Shown in pieces: positions 16,887 through 26,103 of a stretch of 64,000 nt of DNA. Origin of the DNA: Gammaproteobacteria bacterium (GTDB lineage: Bacteria > Pseudomonadota > Gammaproteobacteria > Xanthomonadales > SZUA-36); the NCBI GenBank assembly GCA_030428105.1, contig JAUIBE010000012.1, positions 29,547-93,546 on the forward strand, given 5' to 3'. Below the pieces are notes generated by a model. That model made no database searches. It saw nothing but the letters and a program-made list of their open reading frames with translations, and was not told the DNA's origin. The translations under genes and the position numbers were made by a program. Every line of letters begins with the position of its first letter. Positions within the stretch are counted from its first letter, which is position 1.

Positions 16887-17516
16887 TCATATGTAATTCG
16901 ACCAAAATGCGGATATACCCGCTACGCCCTGCCCTCCTGCTGCCCGAACCTCTTCCAGGTCGCTCTGCCCCAACCCACCCAGGCCGTAGACCGGTATATC
17001 AACTTCTGCCACCCAGGCTTTAAAGGTCTCCAGGCCAAGTATTTCAGATTCGTTGTAGTCCTTTGTCGGCTTCACCGGGGAGAGGCAGGCGAAATCGGCG
17101 CTGATGGCCTGGGCATGGGCGAGTTGTTCGGGCGAATGGCACGATGCGGCGACCAGGTATTGCGTTGGCAGGGGGCGATCGGCAAGTGCCATCAGGGCGT
17201 TGCTGGTTAGGTGCAGGCCGGCAAGGCCGAGGTCTTTGGCCAGGGTGGGTGGGCCGTTCAGTAGCAAGCGAGGAGAAGAGTTCGCGGCGAGGGCGCCGCT
17301 CCTACACGCGTCGGCAAGTTGCTTTAGTTGTGGTTCCGGCAGGGCTTTGGCGCGAATCTGGATCAGCACCGCTCCGCTGGCGAGCAGGCGCTCAAAACCC
17401 GCCAGCCATTCACGGCAGGCGGATTGTTCCAGGAGCGGCGTTGATGAACCATCCGCCTCCAGCGGAGGCGTGATGGCGTAGAACGGTGGCAGGCCTAGGT
17501 CAGCTTCCCGTGGCAA
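16887..17516 (-). CDS. ThiE/TenI-like protein, probable remnant of a Nudix-ThiE fusion
   Basis: The 209 residues form one TIM-barrel domain of the thiamine-phosphate-synthase type ([55 protein letters not shown]). The INDR motif, with its magnesium-binding Asp, is replaced by LLLNGP, so true ThiE activity is doubtful. In Pseudomonas-type genomes this domain is the C-terminal half of a MutT-ThiE protein near secA; here no Nudix part is present. The start is TTG 17516, overlapping the secA stop by 22 bp. Residues near 69-77 (CRSGALAAN) come from a REP-like hairpin. Confidence 0.75.
   Translation of the reverse strand: MPREADLGLPPFYAITPPLEADGSSTPLLEQSACREWLAGFERLLASGAVLIQIRAKALPEPQLKQLADACRSGALAANSSPRLLLNGPPTLAKDLGLAGLHLTSNALMALADRPLPTQYLVAASCHSPEQLAHAQAISADFACLSPVKPTKDYNESEILGLETFKAWVAEVDIPVYGLGGLGQSDLEEVRAAGGQGVAGISAFWSNYI
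17281..17308 (-). repeat. REP-like hairpin inside the thiE-like coding sequence
   Basis: On the minus strand this reads TGTAGGAGCGGCGCC, then CTCGCCGCGAA. It is the egtB copy (8656-8680) with one extra C in the loop. The stem is GCGGCG/CGCCGC. It is translated in a different frame from the egtB copy, as CRSGALAAN rather than GVGAAPRRD, yet the host frame stays open. Confidence 0.75.
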
Positions 17517-20221
17517 TGCTTATACTTCTGGCCCGAACCACAGGGGCAGGCCTCGTTGCGGCCGACCTTGCGGCCCTCGCGCACAAAGGTGGCCGGTGAC
17601 TCTTCCTCGGCCGGGGGCGCCGCCTGGCCTTGCGTGGCAGGGCCCGCCTGGGCATGTTCAAACTTCATCGGCGCTTCGCGGCGACGCTGGGCGTCGATCG
17701 CCTCGACGTCTTCCTCCGCGGTCACCCGAACCCGCGAAAGCACCCGCACCACTTCGTGCTTGATGGATTCCAGCAGGCCGGTAAACATCTCGAACGACTC
17801 GCGCTTGTACTCCTGCATGGGCTGTTTCTGCGCATAACCACGCAGGCCAATGCCCTGGCGCAGGTAGTCCATGCTGGCCAGGTGCTCTTTCCACTTCTGG
17901 TCGAGGACGTTCAGCATCAGGGCCTTCTCGAAGTGACGCATCACCTCGGCGCCGGTCACTTCTTCCTTTTCCTTGAACATGGCATCGAAGGCTTCCATCA
18001 CGCGCTCGCGGATGAGTTCCTCGTGGATGTCATCGTCTTCCTCGATCCACTTCTGCACCGGCACTTCCAGGCCGAACTCGCCTTCCAGCGCGTTCTCCAG
18101 GCCAGGGGCATCCCACTGCTCGTCGATACTGCCGGGCGGAATGAACTGGCTGATGACCTCGCTGATTACCTCGTCGCGCATGTCGGCGATGGTGTCGGCA
18201 ATCTCTTCGGCTTCCTGCAGTTCGTTGCGCTGCTGGTAGATCACGCGGCGCTGGTCATTGGCCACGTTGTCGTAATCCAGCAGGTGCTTACGCACATCAA
18301 AGTTATGCGCCTCCACCTTGCGCTGGGCGTTCTCGATGGCGCGGTTGAGCATGCCGGCCTCAATCGCCTCGTCATCCTTCATGCCGAAGCGCTGCATCAT
18401 GTTGGCCATGCGGTCGGAGGCGAAGATGCGCATCAGGTTGTCTTCCAGCGACAGGTAGAAGCGCGAAGAACCCGGGTCACCCTGGCGCCCGGAACGGCCG
18501 CGAAGCTGGTTGTCGATACGCCGCGATTCGTGGCGCTCGGTGCCGATGATGTGCAGGCCGCCGGCAGCCACCACGGTGTCGTGGCGCTTCTTCCACTCTA
18601 TGCGAATGCTCTCTTTATCTCTCTCGGTGGCGTCTTCACCCAGTTCGGCTAGCTCTGCATCCAGGCTGCCACCCAGCACGATATCGGTTCCTCGGCCGGC
18701 CATGTTGGTAGCAATGGTCACCGCAGAGGGTCGTCCGGCCTGGGCCACGATGTGCGCCTCGCGTTCGTGCTGCTTGGCGTTCAGCACCTCGTGCTGGATG
18801 CGCTGCTTCTTCAGCAGCCCCGAGATCAGCTCGGAGGTCTCAATTGAGGTGGTGCCCACCAGCACCGGCTGGCCGCGCGCCACGCAATCCTTGATGTCCT
18901 CGAGGATGGCGTTGTACTTGGCGTCTGACTTGAGGAACACCAGGTCATCGGCATCGTCGCGAATCATTGGCACGTTGGTTGGAATAACCACGCACTCCAG
19001 GCCGTAAATGGACTGGAACTCGAACGCCTCGGTATCCGCGGTACCGGTCATGCCGGCCAGCTTGTCGTAGAGACGGAAATAGTTCTGGAAGGTAATCGAG
19101 GCCAGCGTCTGGTTCTCGCGCTGGATGGCCACCCCTTCCTTGGCTTCGACGGCCTGGTGCAGGCCTTCCGACCAGCGCCGGCCGGCCAGGGTACGGCCGG
19201 TGAACTCATCAACGATCACCACCTCGCCATCACGCACGATGTAATCGACGTCACGGTTGAACAGGTGATGGGCGCGCAGTGCGGCGGTCAGGTGGTGCAC
19301 CAGGTTCAGGTTGTGGGCGTCGTACAGGCTCTCTTCTTCTTTGAGCAGCCCCGATTTCACCATCAGGTCTTCGACATGGGCCATGCCGTCTTCGGTGAGG
19401 TAAACCTGCTTCTGCTTCTCGTCGATGGTGAAGTCGCCTTCGCCCACCTCGCCGTCTGAATCAGCAAGTATCTCGGCCTTCTTGAGCGCCGGGATCAACT
19501 GGTTGATGCGGGCGTAGAGTTGCGGGGTTTCGTCCGCGGGCCCGGAAATAATCAGCGGCGTGCGCGCCTCGTCGATCAGGATCGAGTCAACCTCGTCGAC
19601 GATCGCGAATGAAAGTTCCTTTTGCGCCTTCTGGTCGGCGGAAAACGCCATGTTGTCGCGCAGGTAGTCGAATCCCAACTCGTTGTTGGTGGCGTAGATC
19701 ACGTCACACTCATAGGCCGCGCGCTTGTCCTGAGGCGACATGCCTGGCACCACCACGCCAACGCTCATGCCCAGGGCGCGGTACACCGGCGCCATCCACT
19801 CGGCATCGCGACGAGCGAGGTAATCGTTCACCGTCACCACGTGCACGCCCTTGCCGGTGAGCGCGTTGAGGTAAACCGCCAGGGTTGCGACCAGGGTCTT
19901 GCCTTCACCGGTCTTCATCTCGGCAATCTTGCCGCTGTGAAGCACCATGCCGCCGATCAGCTGCACGTCGTAGTGACGCATGCCCAGCGACCGCACCGCG
20001 GCCTCGCGCACCAGCGCAAAAGCCTCGGGCATCAGTTCATCCAGCGTTTTCCCGTCTGCGTGCTGCTGTTTCAGCTCTGCGGTCTTCGCTTCTAATTGTT
20101 CGTCGGTGAGGGCCTGTACCTGAGGCTCCAGGTCATTGATTTGCTGGACTGTTCGCCCCAGTTTCTTGACCAGCCGGTCATTCCGGCTCCCCACGATTTT
20201 CGTGACTAGTTTATTGAGCAT
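17495..20221 (-). CDS. secA: Preprotein translocase ATPase SecA
   Basis: The 908 residues are full length. Walker A lies near residue 105 ([12 protein letters not shown]), the DEVD box near 208 ([13 protein letters not shown]), helicase domain 2 has [10 protein letters not shown], and the extreme C-terminus carries the zinc SecB-binding motif [14 protein letters not shown]. SecA drives unfolded precursors through SecYEG. It follows lpxC in the usual order, but no secM reading frame precedes it and there is no clear Shine-Dalgarno. The 5' leader holds a terminator-like hairpin. Confidence 0.97.
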   Translation of the reverse strand: MLNKLVTKIVGSRNDRLVKKLGRTVQQINDLEPQVQALTDEQLEAKTAELKQQHADGKTLDELMPEAFALVREAAVRSLGMRHYDVQLIGGMVLHSGKIAEMKTGEGKTLVATLAVYLNALTGKGVHVVTVNDYLARRDAEWMAPVYRALGMSVGVVVPGMSPQDKRAAYECDVIYATNNELGFDYLRDNMAFSADQKAQKELSFAIVDEVDSILIDEARTPLIISGPADETPQLYARINQLIPALKKAEILADSDGEVGEGDFTIDEKQKQVYLTEDGMAHVEDLMVKSGLLKEEESLYDAHNLNLVHHLTAALRAHHLFNRDVDYIVRDGEVVIVDEFTGRTLAGRRWSEGLHQAVEAKEGVAIQRENQTLASITFQNYFRLYDKLAGMTGTADTEAFEFQSIYGLECVVIPTNVPMIRDDADDLVFLKSDAKYNAILEDIKDCVARGQPVLVGTTSIETSELISGLLKKQRIQHEVLNAKQHEREAHIVAQAGRPSAVTIATNMAGRGTDIVLGGSLDAELAELGEDATERDKESIRIEWKKRHDTVVAAGGLHIIGTERHESRRIDNQLRGRSGRQGDPGSSRFYLSLEDNLMRIFASDRMANMMQRFGMKDDEAIEAGMLNRAIENAQRKVEAHNFDVRKHLLDYDNVANDQRRVIYQQRNELQEAEEIADTIADMRDEVISEVISQFIPPGSIDEQWDAPGLENALEGEFGLEVPVQKWIEEDDDIHEELIRERVMEAFDAMFKEKEEVTGAEVMRHFEKALMLNVLDQKWKEHLASMDYLRQGIGLRGYAQKQPMQEYKRESFEMFTGLLESIKHEVVRVLSRVRVTAEEDVEAIDAQRRREAPMKFEHAQAGPATQGQAAPPAEEESPATFVREGRKVGRNEACPCGSGQKYKHCHGKLT

Positions 20222-20234
20222 TGTTAGATTCGAC

Positions 20235-20263
20235 CAAAAAGGAAAAGCACGCGAGGTGCGTGC
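20235..20263 (-). terminator. Terminator-like hairpin in the secA leader
   Basis: On the minus strand GCACGC (263-258 of 20 kb) pairs with GCGTGC (252-247) around a 5-nt loop, followed by TTTTCCTTTTT down to 20236. It ends only about 14 bp before the secA ATG. It may be an attenuator of secA or the end of upstream transcription with a secA promoter overlapping it. Confidence 0.6.
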
Positions 20264-20351
20264 CCTCTACTTGGGGTCTACAGCCTAGTGATGCAAGCCA
20301 TTCAAGGCAATAGCTGGCGCTTTCTCACCCTGCTCGCGTACCCTGTTATAC

Positions 20352-20672
20352 ATGACCGACCAGCCACCAGAACGCCGCTCCGCCCACAGCATTAACCAGC
20401 TGATGGCAGATACAGGCAGCGGCTTCGGCCAGTTGCTCAAGCGTGCGCGGGCGCTGGAAGCGCTGGGCGCCCGGGTTTCACGCCTGCTCGACCCAACCAT
20501 TGCCGGGCAGTGCAAGCTGGCCAATGTGCGCGATGGCAAGATGATCTTTTCCTGCTCATCGCCGGGTATCGCTACACGGTTGAGGATGCAGGCGCCGGCG
20601 CTGCTCGAGCAGCTTCACGCCGCTGGCATGACGGACATTGAAGGGGTTGAGGTACGTTTGGTGATTAGATGA
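20352..20672 (+). CDS. dciA: DUF721/DciA-like protein
   Basis: The 106 residues match the small DUF721 family in length and pattern: an N-terminal helical part ([20 protein letters not shown]), a conserved [21 protein letters not shown] strand-helix core and an LEQLHAAGM stretch. DciA proteins load or operate the DnaB replicative helicase in bacteria without DnaC. The place between lpxC and secA is the usual one in many gammaproteobacteria, here on the opposite strand. TTATAC lies immediately before the ATG, so a leaderless or near-leaderless mRNA is possible. Its last 8 bp overlap the end of lpxC. Confidence 0.8.
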   Translation: MTDQPPERRSAHSINQLMADTGSGFGQLLKRARALEALGARVSRLLDPTIAGQCKLANVRDGKMIFSCSSPGIATRLRMQAPALLEQLHAAGMTDIEGVEVRLVIR

Positions 20673-21576
20673 CGTGCGCGGGGTGGGTGAATGAAACCGG
20701 CGCGGTCGCCTCGTCCTCGAAGGTCACTTCTTCCCAGCACTCTTTCCTGGCCAGCAGTTCCAACGCCAGCGCGTTGTTGAGCTCGTGGCCCGACTTGTAG
20801 CCTGAGAAGGCGCCAATCAGCGGGCGGCCCAGCTGGTACAGGTCGCCAATGGCGTCCAGCACCTTGTGCTTGACGAACTCGTCCTCGTAGCGCAGGCCGT
20901 CCTCGTTGAGCACGCGGTAATCATCCAGCACCACCGCGTTGTCCATGCTGCCACCCAGGATCAGGTTGCGGCTGCGCAGCATCTCGATGTCTCGCATGAA
21001 ACCGAAGGTGCGCGCGCGGGCAATTTCCTTGAGGAAAGAAGTGGTGGAGAAATCCACCGAGGTAAAGGTGCGCTGCGAGTTGAACACCGGGTGATTGAAG
21101 TCGATCTTGAAAGAGACCCGGAAGCCGTCGTGCGGCTCCAGCCTGGCCCACTTGTCATCCAGCTTGACCTCGACCGGCCTCGTTACGCGAATAAACTTCT
21201 TCGGCGCTGACTGCTCTTCGATGCCGGCGGATTGCACCAGGAACACGAAGGGTCCGGCGCTGCCGTCCATGATCGGTACTTCCTGGTTGCTGACGTCGAT
21301 ATAAGCGTTGTCGATGCCCATGCCGGCGAGCGCGGACATCAGGTGCTCCACGGTGGATACACGCACGCCATCACGCTCAAGCGTGGTGTTCATGCTGGTG
21401 TCGGTAACGTTCTCGGCCCTGGCGGGCACTTCCATAACAGGGTCGAGATCGGTACGGCGAAACACAATACCGGTGTTCACTGCTGCAGGACGCAGCGTCA
21501 TGAACACTTTCTCACCTGAATGAATGCCCACGCCTGTGGCGCGAATGACGTTCTTGAGGGTGCGTTGGCTTATCAT
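20665..21576 (-). CDS. lpxC: UDP-3-O-acyl-N-acetylglucosamine deacetylase LpxC
   Basis: The 303 residues are full length and carry the zinc-binding motifs [20 protein letters not shown] and [19 protein letters not shown], plus the C-terminal SGHELNN His. LpxC catalyses the first committed step of lipid A synthesis. The start ATG 21576 has GAGG upstream and an extended -10 promoter of its own. It sits downstream of ftsZ as usual, separated by a repeat-bearing 322-bp spacer. Its tail is convergent with dciA. Confidence 0.97.
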   Translation of the reverse strand: MISQRTLKNVIRATGVGIHSGEKVFMTLRPAAVNTGIVFRRTDLDPVMEVPARAENVTDTSMNTTLERDGVRVSTVEHLMSALAGMGIDNAYIDVSNQEVPIMDGSAGPFVFLVQSAGIEEQSAPKKFIRVTRPVEVKLDDKWARLEPHDGFRVSFKIDFNHPVFNSQRTFTSVDFSTTSFLKEIARARTFGFMRDIEMLRSRNLILGGSMDNAVVLDDYRVLNEDGLRYEDEFVKHKVLDAIGDLYQLGRPLIGAFSGYKSGHELNNALALELLARKECWEEVTFEDEATAPVSFTHPAHVI

Positions 21577-21609
21577 TATGAGTACCTCAAGCCCTTGAAA
21601 TCGTGCGCG

Positions 21610-21638
21610 ATACTAGCACAGCAAGGCACTTGTTGACA
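21610..21638 (-). promoter_or_regulatory. lpxC promoter
   Basis: On the minus strand an extended -10, TGCTAGTAT (hexamer at 21610-21615), has a possible -35, TGTCAA (21633-21638, 17-bp spacer). Transcription would start near 21602, with a leader of about 26 nt containing GAGG. Confidence 0.55.
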
Positions 21639-21666
21639 GCGATTCGTCGCGGTTTATGCAACATTT

Positions 21667-21714
21667 GTTGTAATTTAACAACGTTTTAACGTCGTTATTA
21701 ACGCTGTAGTAACG
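21667..21714. promoter_or_regulatory. AT-rich repeat array upstream of the lpxC promoter
   Basis: GTTGT (21667-21671) and ACAAC (21678-21682) form an inverted repeat. AACG recurs at 21680, 21688, 21700 and 21711, three times as TAACG. The block is much more AT-rich than its surroundings and lies just upstream of the lpxC -35, so it could bind a regulator or act as an UP-type element. No known regulator is recognised. Confidence 0.35.
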
Positions 21715-21813
21715 AAGCCGTCACATGTGGGCCCGTCCCGGCCCGTTTTCAACATGCTGTCATCCCGGAAGCGCGGCCACCAGTTGGCACGGCGCTTCTG
21801 TTCAACGGGTGGG

Positions 21814-21861
21814 TCCCGGATATCCCGAAAATTTGACCAGCAAATTTCCGGGATTCCGGGA
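21814..21861. repeat. Inverted repeat between ftsZ and lpxC
   Basis: TCCCGGATATCCCGAAAATTTG (21814-21835, written here as positions with key words TCCCGG, ATCCCG, AAATTTG) pairs almost fully with 21841-21861 around a 5-nt loop. A GTCATCCCGGAA word precedes it near 21760. It may fold in the ftsZ 3' end and limit read-through. Its words match the direct repeats at 9059-9149. Confidence 0.65.
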
Positions 21862-21898
21862 TGACCTTATTTTGATAGAGCGAAGCGAGAGCCTGCCG

Positions 21899-23053
21899 TC
21901 AATCCGCCTGTGTGCGCAGGAACGACGGAATATCCAGGTAGTCAATATCATGCTGGCGCTTGAACAGGTCAGCATTTCGCTGCTTCTCTACCTTCTCCTC
22001 CTGCACTTCCTCGTCGCCACCACTGTTCACCGGGCGGCCGGTGGTGCCATCGCGCACCAGCTGCATCGGCTTCTCGGTTTCGAAATCGGCTTTCACCGCT
22101 TCGCCCAGGCCCGTTGCAACCACGGTGACACGCAGGTCATCACCCATATCCGGGTCAATGACGGTGCCCATCACCACGGTGGCGTCCTCGGAGGCCAGGT
22201 CAGAAACCGTGCTGCCCACCTCTTCAAACTCGCGCATGGTGAGGTTGGTACCGGCGGTGATATTCACCAGGATGCCGCAGGCGCCGGAAAGATTGACGTC
22301 TTCCAGCAGCGGGCTGCCAATGGCCGCCTGCGCCGCCAGGATGGCGCGGTCGTCGCCGGATGACTGGCCAGCGCCCATCATCGCCATGCCCATTTCGGAC
22401 ATCACGGTGCGCACGTCGGCGAAATCCACGTTGATCAGGCCCGGACGGGTAATCAACTCGGCGATGCCCTGGACCGCACCCTGCAACACGTCATTGGCCG
22501 CTTTGAATGCATTCAGCAGCAGCGTCTCGCCGCCCAGCACATCGGCCAGCTTGGTGTTGGGGATGGTGATCAGGGAGTCGACATGCGCCGCCAGCTCCTC
22601 GATGCCCTTCTCGGCCACCGTCATGCGGCGACGGGCCTCGAACTGGAACGGCTTGGTGACCACCGCCACGGTCAGGATGCCAAGCTCCTTGGCCGCCTGC
22701 GCAATCACCGGGGTTGCACCGGTGCCCGTGCCGCCACCCATGCCGGCCGTGATGAACACCATGTCGGCGCCGGAAAGCATCTCGACAATATGGTCGCGAT
22801 CCTCCAGCGCCGCCTGGCGGCCAACCTCGGGGTTGGCGCCCGCGCCCAGGCCCTTGGTAACGCTGGACCCGATCTGCAGGATGGTCTTGCCTTTAAACTG
22901 CCGCAACGCCTGTGCATCCGTGTTGGCAGCGATGAACTCAACGCCATCAATCTTGGCATCTATCATCTGGGCAACTGCGTTGCCGCCGCCACCACCCACG
23001 CCGATCACCTTGATCTTCGCGCTGGGCGTGAAGTTTTCCATTAATTCAAACAT
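21899..23053 (-). CDS. ftsZ: Cell division protein FtsZ
   Basis: The 384-residue tubulin homologue has the GTP-binding motif GMGGGTGTGATPVIAQ, the N-terminal VGGGGGNAVAQM loop, the T7-type synergy region (NVDFADVRTVM) and the C-terminal conserved peptide DYLDIPSFLRTQ that binds FtsA and ZipA. It polymerises into the cytokinetic ring. A strong GAGAGGAGAGAAG ribosome binding site precedes ATG 23053. It is the last dcw gene before the spacer that separates lpxC. Confidence 0.98.
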   Translation of the reverse strand: MFELMENFTPSAKIKVIGVGGGGGNAVAQMIDAKIDGVEFIAANTDAQALRQFKGKTILQIGSSVTKGLGAGANPEVGRQAALEDRDHIVEMLSGADMVFITAGMGGGTGTGATPVIAQAAKELGILTVAVVTKPFQFEARRRMTVAEKGIEELAAHVDSLITIPNTKLADVLGGETLLLNAFKAANDVLQGAVQGIAELITRPGLINVDFADVRTVMSEMGMAMMGAGQSSGDDRAILAAQAAIGSPLLEDVNLSGACGILVNITAGTNLTMREFEEVGSTVSDLASEDATVVMGTVIDPDMGDDLRVTVVATGLGEAVKADFETEKPMQLVRDGTTGRPVNSGGDEEVQEEKVEKQRNADLFKRQHDIDYLDIPSFLRTQAD

Positions 23054-23134
23054 TGCTTCTCTCCTCTCGCTTCGCTCGCCTTGGCCAGGGCTCTACGGCC
23101 CCTGGGTACAAATGCTCTGTACAAAAGTTAAAGT

Positions 23135-24364
23135 TCAAAATTCACCGCGGAACCAGCTCTTCACCCTGTCCAGGAATGAGTCGCCTCCAGCTCCGCCAAT
23201 CATGGCCCGCCGGGATCCGGCCCGGCTGCCGCACAACAACAAACCCACGCCGGTGGCGTGGATCGGATTCGATACCACTTCGGATAAGCCGGTGACATAG
23301 CGCGGCGTGCCCAGTCGCACCGGCATGTGGAACAGCTCTTCAGCCAGTTCCTCCGCGCCTTCGATCTTCGAGGCCCCGCCGGTCATCACCAGGCCGGCGG
23401 CCACCATGTTCTCCAGCCCGCTGCGGCGCAGTTCGGCCTGCACCAGCGAGAACAGCTCGCGGTAGCGGGCTTCCACCACCTGGGCCAGCGTCTGGCGCGC
23501 CAGCCGGCGCGAGGTGCGGTCACCCACGCTGGGCACCTGGATGGTTTCGTCGTTGCGCGCCAGTTGTTCCAGCGCGCAGGCGTATTGCAGCTTGATGTCC
23601 TCGGCGTGCTGGGTGGGTGTGCGCAAAGCCACCGCGATGTCATTGGTGACCTGGTCGCCGGCAATCGGGATGCAGGCGGTGTGGCGAATGGCGCCATTGG
23701 TGAACACCGCGATGTCGGTGGTTCCCGCGCCAATGTCCACCAGGCACACACCCAGCTCTTTTTCGTCTTCGGCCAACACCGCGTGGCTTACTGCCAGCGG
23801 TTGCATGATCAGGTCGTCCACCGTCAGCCCGCAACGCGCCAGGCACTTGCCAATGTTCTGGGTGGCGCTGAGTGCCGCGGTCACCACGTGCACATGCGCC
23901 TCCAGGCGCACCCCGGCCATGCCGATGGGCTGGCGAATGCCGTCCTGGTTGTCGATCACGAATTCCTGCGGAATGGCGTGCAGTATTTTCTGGTCGGCAG
24001 CTACCGGCACCGCCCGGGCGGCTTCCAGCACGCGTTCCACGTCACCTTCCGAAACCTCTTTGTCCTTGATCGCCACCGTGCCGTCTGAGTTCAGGCTGCG
24101 CAGGTGGTTGCCGGAAATCCCGCAGAACACCGAGTGAATCTCGCAGCCGGCCATCAGTTCGGCCTCTTCCACGGCGCGCTGGATGGCATGCTCGGTGGAG
24201 GCCATGTCCACCACCACGCCGCGCTTGATGCCAGGCGAGGGGTGCGAACCCAGCCCGATTACTTCGACCGATCCGTCGGCCTGTATCTCGCCCACGATCG
24301 CGACGATCTTGGATGTCCCCACATCCAGACCAACAACCAGCGAGTTTTCTGTTTTTTTAGCCAT
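23135..24364 (-). CDS. ftsA: Cell division protein FtsA
   Basis: The 409-residue actin-like ATPase shows the phosphate-binding motifs VVGLDVGTSKIVAIVGE, VCLVDIGAGTTDIAVF and VMTGGASKIEGAEELA, the SHS2/1C region near 85-165, and a C-terminal amphipathic membrane-targeting helix (FLDRVKSWFRGEF). FtsA tethers FtsZ filaments to the inner membrane and recruits later divisome proteins. It lies 24 bp after ftsQ and 81 bp before ftsZ. Confidence 0.97.
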   Translation of the reverse strand: MAKKTENSLVVGLDVGTSKIVAIVGEIQADGSVEVIGLGSHPSPGIKRGVVVDMASTEHAIQRAVEEAELMAGCEIHSVFCGISGNHLRSLNSDGTVAIKDKEVSEGDVERVLEAARAVPVAADQKILHAIPQEFVIDNQDGIRQPIGMAGVRLEAHVHVVTAALSATQNIGKCLARCGLTVDDLIMQPLAVSHAVLAEDEKELGVCLVDIGAGTTDIAVFTNGAIRHTACIPIAGDQVTNDIAVALRTPTQHAEDIKLQYACALEQLARNDETIQVPSVGDRTSRRLARQTLAQVVEARYRELFSLVQAELRRSGLENMVAAGLVMTGGASKIEGAEELAEELFHMPVRLGTPRYVTGLSEVVSNPIHATGVGLLLCGSRAGSRRAMIGGAGGDSFLDRVKSWFRGEF

Positions 24365-24388
24365 TCCTGGTTTGTCCTGTTCCTTTCC

Positions 24389-25132
24389 TCAACGCCCCGT
24401 CATGGGGTTGCCTTCGTTTTCCGCCTCACCCGGCTCACGCCAATTCACCGCGATGCCGTTGGTGTAACGCAGGTCGATCGATTGCGGCGGCACTTCCTGG
24501 TTTTCCATCAGCACCGGCCAGCTTGCCAGCAGGCGCTGCAGCCGTTCGGCCGGGGCATCACGCCCGATGCGCACCTCGGTGGCGTTGCTTAGCACCATGG
24601 CCCAGGCGCCGCGCTTGTCCTGTTTTAGCCGCGCTACCTCCAGGCCATGCTCGGAGAGCACCTGGTTGTATTCGCTCCACTTGCGCAGCAGCTCCTCGAA
24701 GTGCTGGTCAGGGCCTTCCAGCCAGGGCAGTCCTTGCAGGCCTGCGGCTTCGGGCACCGTGAACCGCTCGCCATTGGCCGAAACCAGCTCGGAGGCGTTC
24801 CAGTGGGCCACCGGACGATACTCGTCGACGGTGACCACCACGGTGTCGGGCCATCGCTTCTCGATCTTCACCGCTGAAACCCAGGGAATGCGCACCGCGG
24901 TTTCGCGCAACGCGTCCATGTCGAGCGTGAAGAAGCTTGAGTCGGTCAGGGGTATCAGCGACGCACGCAATTGTTCAGCGCTCACCCGGTCGAACTGGCC
25001 CTGAACTTCCAGCCAGCGGATTGGCCAGCGATCCCGCGTGGTGATGCCCAGGCTTATCCACACGCTGACGCCCAGCGCCAACAGGAGTAGCAGGAGCACC
25101 ATCACGAACCCGGCTTGTCGCTGCAGGTTCAT
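24389..25132 (-). CDS. ftsQ: Cell division protein FtsQ
   Basis: Starting at ATG 25132, which overlaps the ddl stop as ATGA, the protein has 247 residues. A single N-terminal membrane helix (FVMVLLLLLLALGVSVWISL) is followed by a periplasmic POTRA domain (IRWLEVQGQFDRVSAEQLRA) and the FtsQ/DivIB beta domain. FtsQ scaffolds FtsB and FtsL in the divisome. A longer frame starting at 25156 would overlap ddl by 28 bp and is less likely. Confidence 0.95.
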   Translation of the reverse strand: MNLQRQAGFVMVLLLLLLALGVSVWISLGITTRDRWPIRWLEVQGQFDRVSAEQLRASLIPLTDSSFFTLDMDALRETAVRIPWVSAVKIEKRWPDTVVVTVDEYRPVAHWNASELVSANGERFTVPEAAGLQGLPWLEGPDQHFEELLRKWSEYNQVLSEHGLEVARLKQDKRGAWAMVLSNATEVRIGRDAPAERLQRLLASWPVLMENQEVPPQSIDLRYTNGIAVNWREPGEAENEGNPMTGR

Positions 25133-26103
25133 AAGCTGGTCTCCAGGATGCGCCAAACCAGTTCATCAAAGCCGATGCCCACCTGCTCGGCCTCCTGCGG
25201 TACCAGGCTGTGGTCGGTCATTCCCGGAATGGTGTTCACTTCCAAGAACCACGGCTTGCCGTTGTCATCCAGCAGGAAATCGACCCGCCCCCAGCCACTG
25301 ACGCCGAGCACGTCGTATGCGCGCAGGGCTTGCTCGCGCAGGGAAATCTCCAACTCGGGTTCCAGGCCGCAGGGGCAGTAGTAGCGCGTCTCGTTCGATT
25401 CGTACTTGGCCTCGTAGTCATAAAATGCGCGCGGGGTTTCTATCTTGATCAATGGCAGCGTGATGCGGCCCAGCACGGCGCAGAAATATTCTCCGCCGCT
25501 GATTTCAGGTTCGACGATCACCGTCTTGCTGTACTGGCGCGCCAGCGCGACCGCCTGCTCAACTTCCTCGGCGGTTTCGGTGCGCGAGATACCGATACTG
25601 GAGCCCAGCCCGGCGGGCTTGACGAACAGCGGGAAATCAAATTTTCCGGTGGCGCGGCCGTAGTCGGTTTCGCCCGGGCCGAACAGTTCGAACGGCGGTG
25701 TACCAATACCCAGGCGCTCCCAGATCCACTTGGAGCGCACCTTGTCCATGGTCAGCGCCGAGGAAGGCATGTCGGCGCCGGTGTAGGGCACGCCCAGCAG
25801 ATCGAGTGCGCCCTGCAGGGTGCCGTCCTCGCCGCCAGGGCCGTGCACCAGGTTGAACACCCGGTCGACCTCGCCATTGCGAATGCCATCAAACAGCGCC
25901 AGCGCGCCGTCGTACATCGTGTGCCGAATGCCCTGTCGCGTGAGCGCTGCGGAAACCGCTTTGCCACCGTTAAGGGAAACCTCGCGCTCGGCGCTCTCGC
26001 CACCCACTACCAGGCCTACCTTGCCAAACACGCCGGGATCATCAAAACGGGGCGCAGGTATGCTTTCTGCATCAGCGCGGGAAATGGGATGGAAGCCGCT
26101 CAT
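25129..26103 (-). CDS. ddl: D-alanine-D-alanine ligase
   Basis: The 324-residue ATP-grasp enzyme has the GGESAEREVSLNGGKAV N-terminal motif, the FVKPAGLGSSIGISR ATP-binding strand, and the C-terminal EVNTIPGMTDHSLVPQ metal and substrate loop. It makes the D-Ala-D-Ala dipeptide that MurF adds. Start and stop overlap murC and ftsQ as ATGA junctions. No murB lies between murC and ddl, as in E. coli and unlike many other dcw clusters. Confidence 0.96.
   Translation of the reverse strand: MSGFHPISRADAESIPAPRFDDPGVFGKVGLVVGGESAEREVSLNGGKAVSAALTRQGIRHTMYDGALALFDGIRNGEVDRVFNLVHGPGGEDGTLQGALDLLGVPYTGADMPSSALTMDKVRSKWIWERLGIGTPPFELFGPGETDYGRATGKFDFPLFVKPAGLGSSIGISRTETAEEVEQAVALARQYSKTVIVEPEISGGEYFCAVLGRITLPLIKIETPRAFYDYEAKYESNETRYYCPCGLEPELEISLREQALRAYDVLGVSGWGRVDFLLDDNGKPWFLEVNTIPGMTDHSLVPQEAEQVGIGFDELVWRILETSL

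Noticed and set aside
16887..17516. Pseudogene call for the thiE-like gene
   Set aside because: The frame is fully open over the whole barrel despite the inserted hairpin, so it is listed as a gene with doubtful activity.
21960..23300. 446-residue plus-strand open frame opposite ftsZ
   Set aside because: It is an antisense shadow: ftsZ on the other strand has full motifs and a strong ribosome binding site, and this frame is low-complexity Ser/Thr/Pro/Ala-rich with no recognisable domain.
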